Shown: positions 44,375 to 52,006 of the stretch, in pieces | How the letters are laid out: every line of letters starts with the position of its first letter | Numbering within the stretch: position 1 is the first letter of the stretch | Assembly (NCBI GenBank): GCA_937912125.1 | Contig: CALDOK010000347.1 | Coordinates: 1 to 53,964, forward strand | Reading direction: 5' to 3' | Origin: an uncultured Pseudomonadota bacterium | GTDB taxonomy: Bacteria > Myxococcota_A > UBA796 > JAFGLY01 | Length of the DNA stretch: 53,964 nt | The notes under the pieces: generated by a model | The model's database searches: none | What the model was told of the DNA's origin: nothing | The model's input: only the letters and a program-made list of their open reading frames with translations | Translations under genes and position numbers: made by a program

Positions 44375-45796
44375 GTGGAGGTCCACTTGCTTCTGCGCTC
44401 CCGTCTGTCGTCCTGCGTCTCGTTCTTGCTGCTGGCCTGCCAGCCGCAGCGGGCGCCGGAAGCGCCTGGGACCGTGGTGCTCGAGCCCGTCGCGACGCCG
44501 TCGGTGGCTCTCGCGGTGGAGCGATCTCCCGTTGACCTGCTGGCCGCGGTGGAGGCGGTGGGCCGCCAGCCCCGGCTCGTGCGAAGCTGGCCCGTGCGCG
44601 GGATCAGCGCCCTGGCGCTGGGCATCCAGGGTGGGGTGGTCCTGGCTGGCGCCGAAGATGGGCAGGTGTACCGCTGGATCCTGCCCGAGGCCCTGCTCGA
44701 GGCGCGCTGGGACGGCCCACCAGGCGGCGGCGAGGGCCCGGTGGTCGCCGTGGGCCTGTGGTGGGGGCACGACTGGGCCATCTGGGACGTCGAGGGCGAG
44801 CTGCGCCTGGTGGACCTGACGGACGATCGGGTGGCCGACCGCCTCCCCGTCCCCACGGCTGGCATCCAGGAGCTCGTGTTCCCGCGCGAGCAAGAGCAGC
44901 TGCTGCTGGCGCTGGGTGACGGGAGCTTCGCCCGGTGGACGCCGCTGTCGGGCGCCCTCGAGCCCCTGGACGCCGGGCCTCCGGAGGTGGATCCAGTGGC
45001 TGAGGCGGCGCGCTGGGCCAAGGCCGGGCTGGCAGGCGAGACTGCCCTGATCACCCGCAGGGGCGCTCCGCTGACGGTAGACGCGCTGCGCGAGGCGCCC
45101 GCTCGGCTGTCGGCTGACGGCCGGTCCTTGGTGGGGGTTCAGGCGGGGCGGCTGGGCCTGTGGCGGCTGGATGCGCCCCGGGCCCTCGAGCTGTGGGGCG
45201 GGGAGGGGCCGGTGCAGCGCGTGGCGTTCTCCTCCGACGGCTTGCTGGTGGCGGTGGATCGGGGTCAAGGCGCTGTGGAGCTGCGGGACGCGGCCTCTGG
45301 CCTGGTGCTCGTCTCCGCTTTCGATGCCGGTGGGGTTGGGGGCTGGGACCCCTTCGCAGGTCCGGAGGCCGAGGTCCCGCTGGCCACGGTTCCCGGCGTG
45401 GCCGTCGCTGCTCGGTCCCCCGACGCGAGGTGGCTGATCACGGCGGCCCAGGACGGCAGCCTGCGTCGGTGGGACCTGGACGCTCTGCGCCAGGGCCGCG
45501 TCCTCGACACCCGCCTGGACCGTATGCTGAGGGCCGATGCCTTCAGCCCCGATGCGCTGCTGGCCCGGGCCGAGGTCGCCGCATTCGCGGGGAGCTGGAG
45601 CCGTGTGGCCGATCTGCTGGATCTGGCCGTGCAGCAGGGCGCCGCGGTGCACCCGGCCCTGCGGCTTCGCGCCTTGTGCTTGGCCGGTCGGCTAGGCGGG
45701 GCCCGGGAGGTCGCGGCCGATCAGGCACCTCCCATGGTGGACGACCCCGCGGTGCGCGCCTGGACCGCCTGGCTCGAGGCGCAGCCTGGAGGGTGA
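44375..45796 (+). CDS. Lipoprotein with WD40-like propeller
   Basis: About 473 aa from GTG 44375, chosen because AGG lies seven bases upstream and the signal then ends VSFLLLACQP; ATG 44315 is in frame. The middle has WD40-like blades (ISALALGIQGGVVLAGAEDGQVYRW; GWDVEG-like WDVEGELRLVDL; ALSADGRSL-like SADGRSLVGVQ; FSSDGLLVAVDRGQGAVELRDAASG; DARWLITAAQDGSLRRWDLD). The last ~110 residues are helical (LLARAEVAAFAGSWSRVADLLDLAVQQG). Periplasmic scaffold-like protein; partner unknown. Confidence 0.78.
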   Translation: MEVHLLLRSRLSSCVSFLLLACQPQRAPEAPGTVVLEPVATPSVALAVERSPVDLLAAVEAVGRQPRLVRSWPVRGISALALGIQGGVVLAGAEDGQVYRWILPEALLEARWDGPPGGGEGPVVAVGLWWGHDWAIWDVEGELRLVDLTDDRVADRLPVPTAGIQELVFPREQEQLLLALGDGSFARWTPLSGALEPLDAGPPEVDPVAEAARWAKAGLAGETALITRRGAPLTVDALREAPARLSADGRSLVGVQAGRLGLWRLDAPRALELWGGEGPVQRVAFSSDGLLVAVDRGQGAVELRDAASGLVLVSAFDAGGVGGWDPFAGPEAEVPLATVPGVAVAARSPDARWLITAAQDGSLRRWDLDALRQGRVLDTRLDRMLRADAFSPDALLARAEVAAFAGSWSRVADLLDLAVQQGAAVHPALRLRALCLAGRLGGAREVAADQAPPMVDDPAVRAWTAWLEAQPGG

Positions 45797-45916
45797 CGTC
45801 GCGCTCGAGCCTCTGCACCCATCCTGCGCGGCTTGGAGGATGCGCAGCGCAGCCTCGAGGACCGATGTACGGCGGCAGGGAGCTTCGAAGTCGGGAGTGG
45901 GCCGCGGGGCGCGATC
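45797..45916. other. Convergent gap, no clear element
   Basis: 120 bases between the WD40 lipoprotein and ClC genes. CATCCT (45830 region) and AGGATG form a short inverted repeat, but no stem with T-tract is visible. I see no coding signal. Confidence 0.3.
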
Positions 45917-47941
45917 TCACTCCTCGTCGAGGCGCTCGTCGGAGCGCTCGTCGGGGATGCCATAGAGGGTGTGCGCGACGTCCTCTTCTCGGTCCTCGTC
46001 GGCGAGGATGTGCAGGCAGTCTCCGGCTTGCACCACGGTGCCCCCGCGAGGGACCACGATGTGCTTGCCCCGCTGGATGGAGTTCACAACGCAGTTCTCA
46101 GGCAGCGCGATCTCCATGAGGCTCCTGCCCACCACTGGATCCCGCTCACCGATGTCGCAGTAGATCATGGTCGTGCCGGGCTCGTATTCCAGGTCCAGCA
46201 TCACCTGGGAGTGGGAGCGCACGATGTCGCTCCAGCGCAGCATGCCCACCAGCTTGCGGTGATCGAGGCGGTCGACCACCGGGATGCGGCCCACGTCCAG
46301 GGCGCCGAAGACCCGCAGCACGTCCTCGAGGGTCTCGTCGGGGTAGGCGGTGACCATCCCGGTGTCCGCCAGATCCCGGACGACCTTCCCCTTGAGGTCC
46401 TTGTGCCTGAACGCCCGCTCGAGGCTCGACAGCGTGATGATGCCGAAGAAGTGCTGGTCGGCGTCCACGATGGCGAAGCCGTGGTGGAAGCTGCGCTGGA
46501 AGAGCCGCGCCATGTCCTCGATGGGCAGGTCGGGGCCGACCGTCTCGAGCTTCTCGAAGGGCTTCATGGCCTGCCCCACGGTGACCGCGTGCAGCACGCC
46601 TACGTTCTTGCTCCGCAGCAGGTCTACGCCCCTGCTCTTGAGCTTGGTGGTGTAGATGCTCTCCCGGCTGAGGAACTGGCCCAGCATCGCGCTCACCGCG
46701 CAGGTGAACAGCAGCGGGAGCATGACCGCATAGTCCTGGGTCATCTCGAACAGGATGATCACCGCGGTGATCGGGGCCCGCGCGGTGGCCGAGAACAGCC
46801 CGCCCATGGCGACCAGGGCGTAGGCCCCGCTGGGGGCTGTGATGGCCGGCCAGAAGAAGTTGACCACCTGGCCATACAGCCCGCCGACCATGGCCCCCAT
46901 GAACAGGGAAGGCGCGAACACACCGCCAGAACCGCCACTGCCCAGGGTGAGGGAGGTGGCCAACAACTTGGCGACCACCAGCACCGCCAGCAAGAGCCCG
47001 GACATCTCCCCGACCAGGGCCAGATCGATGCTCTCGTAGCCGACGCCGAACACCTGGGGCGTGAAGACGCCCAGCAAGCCTACCGCGGCTCCGCCCATCG
47101 CGGCCTTGAGCACCTCGGGCGTGTTCAGTGCATCGAACTTGCACTCAGCGTAGTGCAGGGCCTTGATGAAGGCGGTCCCTGTCACCGCGCAGACGACGCC
47201 CAGCCCGACGTAGAGCAGGATCTCCCAGGGGTTCACCAGGCTGTACTCGGGCACGATGAAGGCCACCTCGTTCCCGATCATGCCCCGGCTGATGACGGTG
47301 GCGACGACCGAGGCGATGACCACCGTGCCGAAGGTCTCGGTGGCGAACTCGCCGAGGATGACCTCCATCGCGAAGATCACGCCGGCGATGGGCGTGTTGA
47401 AGGTCGCGGCGATGCCGGCCGCGGCGCCGCAGGCCACCAGGTTGCGCACCCGGTGGTTGGACAGCCCGAGCAGCTGGCCCACCATCGAGCCGATGCCGGA
47501 GCCGATCTGTACGATGGGCCCCTCCCTCCCCGCCGAGCCCCCTGAGCCGATGCAGATGGAGGAGGCGAGGCTCTTCACCAGCACCACCACGGGCCGGATG
47601 CGGCCTCCGCGCAGGGCGACGGCCGCCATGACCTCGGGCACACCGTGCCCCTTGGCCTCTCGCGCGAAGTAGTAGACCAGCGGGCCCACCAGCAGGCCGC
47701 CGAGCAAGGGCAAGGGCACCACGTCCAGGGGCCCCAGGAAGCTGAACCAGTCTTTGATCGTGCCGAAGAACAGTTCGTGGAAGGCGGAGATGAGCCAGCG
47801 GAAGAACACCGAACCCAGGCCGGTCGTGACACCGACCAGCACCGCGAGCGCCAGCATCTTCTGGGTCTGAGAGGAGCGGAACAGGCCACTGAAGGCTGCC
47901 CAGTTCAGGCTCTCGATTCCAGACCGCTTCGGTTCGTCCAT
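45917..47941 (-). CDS. ClC-family chloride channel/antiporter with CBS and RCK_C domains
   Basis: 674 aa. The ClC core has GSGGSAGREGPIVQIG (the gating Glu of the GREGP motif is present, as in Cl-/H+ antiporters), GSGGSGGVFAPSLFMGAMVG and GLFSATARAPITAVIILFEMT. Residues about 450-575 are a CBS pair (VGQAMKPFEKLETV; VRDLADTGMVTAYPDETLEDV). The last ~90 residues form a TrkA_C/RCK_C domain (VVGRSLMEIALPENCVVNSIQRG...). CBS and RCK_C domains bind nucleotides and regulate transport. The neighbouring amino-acid permease also carries an RCK module. Confidence 0.92.
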   Translation of the reverse strand: MDEPKRSGIESLNWAAFSGLFRSSQTQKMLALAVLVGVTTGLGSVFFRWLISAFHELFFGTIKDWFSFLGPLDVVPLPLLGGLLVGPLVYYFAREAKGHGVPEVMAAVALRGGRIRPVVVLVKSLASSICIGSGGSAGREGPIVQIGSGIGSMVGQLLGLSNHRVRNLVACGAAAGIAATFNTPIAGVIFAMEVILGEFATETFGTVVIASVVATVISRGMIGNEVAFIVPEYSLVNPWEILLYVGLGVVCAVTGTAFIKALHYAECKFDALNTPEVLKAAMGGAAVGLLGVFTPQVFGVGYESIDLALVGEMSGLLLAVLVVAKLLATSLTLGSGGSGGVFAPSLFMGAMVGGLYGQVVNFFWPAITAPSGAYALVAMGGLFSATARAPITAVIILFEMTQDYAVMLPLLFTCAVSAMLGQFLSRESIYTTKLKSRGVDLLRSKNVGVLHAVTVGQAMKPFEKLETVGPDLPIEDMARLFQRSFHHGFAIVDADQHFFGIITLSSLERAFRHKDLKGKVVRDLADTGMVTAYPDETLEDVLRVFGALDVGRIPVVDRLDHRKLVGMLRWSDIVRSHSQVMLDLEYEPGTTMIYCDIGERDPVVGRSLMEIALPENCVVNSIQRGKHIVVPRGGTVVQAGDCLHILADEDREEDVAHTLYGIPDERSDERLDEE

Positions 47942-48201
47942 CCTGCCGCCTCACCAAGTGAGTGCACGGCAGCGGACCGTCGTGCGTGCCGGCGGGCAGC
48001 CCCGCCTGGCCATCGCGGCGCCCGTAACACCTCGCGCTGCGCGTGCGAGTGAGTGAAGGGCGCCGCCGGAGAGACCTGGACGAGCACCTGATCCGGGACA
48101 CCTGGACGCGCGCGCGGAGGAGCAGGGAGTCCAGGGAACCGGGCCCTGTGCGGGCTGGCTGGAGGCGCAGCCCGAAGGGTGGCCCCAGCGGCGCGCTGCG
48201 C
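47942..48201. other. 260-base gap with a copy of the WD40 gene's 3' end
   Basis: The longest gap in the window, between two leftward genes. About 27 bases near 48159 (ctggctggaggcgcagcc and on) match the last codons of the WD40-lipoprotein gene at about 45770-45796 at 24 of 27 positions. Both copies encode WLEAQP. No promoter or terminator is clear. Confidence 0.35.
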
Positions 48202-50235
48202 TCAGCCCCCCTTGGCCAGGAACAGCTCCTGAGCGGACTTTGCGGCTTTGGGCGGCCCCACCAGCACCACATGGTCGCCCTCTTCGATGCGGGTGTTGCC
48301 TCGGGGAACCACGAACTTCTCGCCGCGGATCACGGCGGCCACCACGGCTTCACCGGGCACCTCGATCTTCTGGATCACCTTGCCCGCCACCTTGGCGCTG
48401 GGGGGCACGATCACCCCCACCACGCTGGCCACGCCCGAGCCGATGTCGAACAGGTCGGCCACACCGGGGCGGTCCAGCTTGTTCTCCACCATGGCGGCGG
48501 TGGCCCAGGGCGCGCTGATGGCCACCACGCCTTCCTCCTCGAGCATGGGCAGGTAGTCGGGGTCCTGGATGATGGCCATGACCTTGGGGATTCCCGCCCG
48601 ACGGGCCTGCATCGCGGCGATCACGTTGCGACCGTCGTCGTCGAAGGCTGCGATGGCCACGTCGATGTAGTCCTCTCCCACCTGCTGCAGAACCTTCAGC
48701 TTGGTGCCGTCGCCGTGGTAGATGGGCACGCCGTAGCGCTTCTCCAGGGCCTCGCAGACCGTCTCGTCCTCCTCGATGAAGGTGATCTGGTGCTGGGCCG
48801 AGCGGAACATCAGCCGGGCCTCGTCCCGTGCCGTGAGGCGATCGGCGATGTTTCGGCCTTGCTGTCCTCCGGCGATGATCAAGACGCGCATGTGGGGCCT
48901 CCACTTGTACCTGGCCACCAGGATGAGGTGACGGAGGTGGCGCGGGAGCTTGGCCAGCTCCGCGCGGTTGTCTCGGCGCACCAGATAGAAGCCGGCGCCG
49001 ACGAGGGTGAGCACCGCGCCCATCAGGATGGTGCGCAGCTCGAGGAAGGGGACAAAAATCCAGCACGACACCACGCCCAGGATGGGCACCCAGGGGTACC
49101 AGCCGGCGCTGAAGGGGCGGCGCAGGTTGGGCATCCGATCGTGCATGGAGATGACGGCCAGGTTGACGATGCCCAGGCCCATCAAGAAGCCGAAGTCGGC
49201 CATGGAGGCGGCGAAGCGCACCAGCCCGGACCAGGCGAAGGCGATGACCACGCCCGAGCAGACCAGCAGCGCGATGTGGGGCGTGCGGAAGCGCGGGTGG
49301 AGCGTGGCGAAGAAGCCTGGCACGTGGCCGTCGCGCCCCAGGGCGTACAGCACCCGGGCGCTGGCCCCCAGGGTGACCGAGAAGGCCGACAGGCTGGCCA
49401 TGATGGTGGCCGTGATGCCGGCCCAGCGACCCCAGCCTCCGAAGAGCTTGTCGGCCACATGGATGAAGGGCACGTCGCTCGAGGCGAGCTCCTCGGGGGT
49501 GGTCACCCCCATCATCACCGCCACGATGAAGACGTAGATGGCGATGCCCACGAACAGGGTGATGAGGATCGCCCGGGGGATGGTGCGCCCAGGGTCGATG
49601 ATCTCCTCGGCGGCCACGGTGATCAGCTCGAAGCCCACATAGGAGACATAGATCAGCGCCATGCCGGGCACGAAGCCCCCCAGCCCGTGGGGGGCGATGG
49701 GCTGCAGGTTGATCGGCTCGACGTGGACGGCACCCAGGACCGCGACCACCAGGATGATCCCCAGCTCGATCAGGTTCATCACGGTGATGACCTTGATGGC
49801 CTCGGACATGCCCCGCAGGTTGATGGCCGCGAAGACCACTGTGGTGGCGATGGCCAGTGCCGTCACGCTGGCGCCCGGCCAGAAGTAGGTCTTGACCGTC
49901 AGCCCGAAGATCACCGCGTACATGGCGCAGGCGGTGGTGTTTCCGATCCAGAAGAACCAGCCCGTGAGGAAGGCGATGGGCTTGGGCTGGGTGCGGCTGG
50001 TGAAGGAGTAGCCGCCGCCGGCCAGGGGGATCGCGGCGCCGAGCTCGCTGTAGTTCAGGGCCGTGAAGACCGTGACCAGGCCCATCACCAGGTAGACCAG
50101 GATGCCCAGGGGCCCCACCATGTGCGCCAGCTCGCCGGGCAGGGCGAACACGCCCGGTCCCATCATGGCGCCGATGCCGATCATCACCGCCAGGAACAGG
50201 CCGATGTTGCGCTCGAAGGTTTGCTGCGGTGCCAA
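48202..50235 (-). CDS. Amino-acid permease (APC superfamily) fused to RCK/TrkA domains
   Basis: 677 aa. The frame begins at TTG 50235; the first hydrophobic segment follows at once, so a later start is unlikely. APC features: IGIGAMMGPGVFALPGELA, GWFFWIGNTTACAMYAV, GFELITVAAEEIIDPGRTIPRA, with about twelve membrane segments to residue ~430. The rest is a full cytosolic TrkA-type regulator: a Rossmann fold (VLIIAGGQQGRNIADRL, ITFIEEDETVCEALEKRYG, VIYHGDGTK-like PIYHGDGTKL) and an RCK_C domain (VVPPSAKVAGKVIQKIEV... EEGDHVVLVG). RCK domains bind NAD(H) or nucleotides and gate potassium channels; on an APC permease this is unusual. Confidence 0.9.
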   Translation of the reverse strand: MAPQQTFERNIGLFLAVMIGIGAMMGPGVFALPGELAHMVGPLGILVYLVMGLVTVFTALNYSELGAAIPLAGGGYSFTSRTQPKPIAFLTGWFFWIGNTTACAMYAVIFGLTVKTYFWPGASVTALAIATTVVFAAINLRGMSEAIKVITVMNLIELGIILVVAVLGAVHVEPINLQPIAPHGLGGFVPGMALIYVSYVGFELITVAAEEIIDPGRTIPRAILITLFVGIAIYVFIVAVMMGVTTPEELASSDVPFIHVADKLFGGWGRWAGITATIMASLSAFSVTLGASARVLYALGRDGHVPGFFATLHPRFRTPHIALLVCSGVVIAFAWSGLVRFAASMADFGFLMGLGIVNLAVISMHDRMPNLRRPFSAGWYPWVPILGVVSCWIFVPFLELRTILMGAVLTLVGAGFYLVRRDNRAELAKLPRHLRHLILVARYKWRPHMRVLIIAGGQQGRNIADRLTARDEARLMFRSAQHQITFIEEDETVCEALEKRYGVPIYHGDGTKLKVLQQVGEDYIDVAIAAFDDDGRNVIAAMQARRAGIPKVMAIIQDPDYLPMLEEEGVVAISAPWATAAMVENKLDRPGVADLFDIGSGVASVVGVIVPPSAKVAGKVIQKIEVPGEAVVAAVIRGEKFVVPRGNTRIEEGDHVVLVGPPKAAKSAQELFLAKGG

Positions 50236-50329
50236 GGGGCTGCCGGTGGGGAGGAGGCGCTGTGGGGAGCAGCGGTGGCCGCCAGGATACCAGCAGAGGC
50301 CGGGGTTGTGGAGGTGTGGGGTGTCGGCT

Positions 50330-50839
50330 CTACCCGACGTCGGCCAGCGTCCCCGGCGCGTCCTCGATGAGCAGGAAGACCACGCCGTCGTGGGCCGTGG
50401 TGGAGAGCCGCAGCTGCACCTCTCTCCCGCTCGTGGTCAAGGTGGCGGGCACGCCACGCTGGGGCGCGCCGCTGAGGATGGTGGCGCCCACGGTGTTGCG
50501 GATCGCGCAGGCCTTGCAGTGCACCGTGTGTCCACAGCCCTCGGGCATCCGGGCGTACTCACACTCCATCAGCTCTCCGCCCAGCATGCCCATGTCCGCG
50601 CGGTCTTCGATACCTTGCAGGCGCGCCAGGGCGCGGTTGATCGCGAGCACCCGAGTGTCGTGGTCCACCGCCACCACGGGGCTGTCGAAGCGGTCCAGGT
50701 ACTCTCCGAGAGACAGGCCGTCCCACTGGGCCGCGTAGTGTTCGAAGCAGTCAAGGCAGATGCCGTGGGTCTCCGAAGGGTCGGCATGGGGAGCCTTTTC
50801 TCCGAGCAGGGACTTGCAGTAGGAGCAGACGATTTTCAC
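50330..50839 (-). CDS. Cysteine-rich PAS-domain protein
   Basis: 169 aa from GTG 50839 (GAGG upstream); ATG 50863 is in frame. An N-terminal zinc-ribbon-like part (VCSYCKSLLG ... GICLDCFEHY) precedes a PAS domain (DSPVVAVDHDTRVLAINRALARLQGI). Inside the PAS fold lies a conserved-looking cluster: ECEYARMPEGCGHTVHCKACAIRNTV, four cysteines as C-x8-C-x5-C-x2-C, which could bind a metal, haem or Fe-S cluster or form a redox switch. No output domain is present, so it would act through a partner. It is divergent from the prenyl operon, 145 bases away. Confidence 0.78.
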   Translation of the reverse strand: MKIVCSYCKSLLGEKAPHADPSETHGICLDCFEHYAAQWDGLSLGEYLDRFDSPVVAVDHDTRVLAINRALARLQGIEDRADMGMLGGELMECEYARMPEGCGHTVHCKACAIRNTVGATILSGAPQRGVPATLTTSGREVQLRLSTTAHDGVVFLLIEDAPGTLADVG

Positions 50840-50939
50840 GACGGGACCTCGCGACGGGAGCACAATCCGAGCAGCTTGTCAGGGGCTTGTATGGTCGCAG
50901 GCAGGGTTTGGCGCGCCGATCGATGCCTCTCGGGCTTGC

Positions 50940-50973
50940 TTCATCTGTTTCAGTGGATACTGAAGCAGATGAA
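50940..50973. promoter_or_regulatory. 34-bp near-perfect dyad before the prenyl synthase gene
   Basis: TTCATCTGTTTCAG TGGATA CTGAAGCAGATGAA: 14-bp arms with one mismatch and a 6-base centre. It ends three bases before the GAGG ribosome-binding site (50976-50979). It may be an operator or, as RNA, a stem that exposes or masks that site. It lies in the divergent gap shared with the PAS gene. Confidence 0.65.
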
Positions 50974-50983
50974 TCGAGGCCCC

Positions 50984-52006
50984 ATGAGCTCCCTCGCCGC
51001 CCGCACCTCGTCCCCCAGCGTTCATGGCTGGGTCCACGACCCCTTGGTGCTCGAGCTGCGCCAGCGGGTCGCGCAGCGGTTGGCGCTGCTTGCGCCCGAC
51101 GACGACCCAGCCTCCCGGGCGGTCCGCGAGCTGTTGGCTGCTGGTGGCAAGCGCCTGCGTCCGCTGCTGGTCTACCTGGGTGGATTGGCGGCCGGTGCTT
51201 CCATCTCCAGCCTCGACAGCTTGGCCGAGGCTGCCGAGCTGGTCCACGTGGCCAGCTTGCTGCACGACGACTTGATGGACGGCGCGGCCACCCGGCGGGG
51301 TCGTCCCGCCGCTTGGCGCGCCATCGGGCCCAAGGCGGCGGTGCTCGGTGGAGATCTGGCCCACGTGCTGGCCTTGCAGCGGGTGCGCCTGGTGCCGGAT
51401 CCGGCGCTGGCCCACTTTCTGGATGGTGTGGCCGCCATGGTTCGCTCCCAGGCGCTCGAGATCGACCAGCAGGGCGGCCTCGAGGGGGGCCTGCCCGCGT
51501 GGCGGTCCGTGGCCTACGGCAAGACCGCGGCCCTGTGCGGCTGGTGTGCCGAGGTCGGCGCCATCGCAGCGGGTCAGCCGGGTATCGGCCCTGAGCTGCG
51601 CGAGTTCGGCCAGGGCCTGGGGTTGGCGTTCCAGGCGGTGGACGACCTGCTGGATCTGGTCCCGGGCATGGACCCCGGCAAGCCTGCCTTCGCCGATCTC
51701 AGGGCCCGGGTGCCCTCCCTTCCCATTCGCATGGCTGCCGCTGCAGACCCCGCGCTCGGCCGCGCCATCCAGGCGCTGTGGCGTGATGGTGGTGAGCCCA
51801 GTCCGGCCCTGGTGGCGGCGTTGCGGTGCCGTGGCGGCGGGTCTGCGGAGGCCTATGTGCAGCGCGAGCTGGCTGTGGCTCGGCGGTCCCTGCTGCGCCT
51901 GCCCGACTCTCGGCATCGCGCCCTGCTCGACGCCATGCTCGACACCCTCTCCCTGAGGGCCGCCGCTTGCCTGGCAGCCCCTGTCCCCGTCCTGGAGTCC
52001 CAATGA
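50984..52006 (+). CDS. Long-chain polyprenyl diphosphate synthase
   Basis: 340 aa from ATG 50984, chosen for GAGG five bases upstream (ATG 50969 would start inside the dyad). The E-type prenyl synthase signatures are complete: GGKRLRPLLVYL, first Asp-rich motif HDDLMD, and second motif FQAVDDLLDL, with GKPAFADLR and LPIRM following. Small residues (Ala, Ser) four and five positions before the first DDxxD favour a long chain over C15-C20. It overlaps the UbiA-like gene by four bases (ATGA), so the chain is probably handed to that enzyme. Confidence 0.9.
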   Translation: MSSLAARTSSPSVHGWVHDPLVLELRQRVAQRLALLAPDDDPASRAVRELLAAGGKRLRPLLVYLGGLAAGASISSLDSLAEAAELVHVASLLHDDLMDGAATRRGRPAAWRAIGPKAAVLGGDLAHVLALQRVRLVPDPALAHFLDGVAAMVRSQALEIDQQGGLEGGLPAWRSVAYGKTAALCGWCAEVGAIAAGQPGIGPELREFGQGLGLAFQAVDDLLDLVPGMDPGKPAFADLRARVPSLPIRMAAAADPALGRAIQALWRDGGEPSPALVAALRCRGGGSAEAYVQRELAVARRSLLRLPDSRHRALLDAMLDTLSLRAAACLAAPVPVLESQ

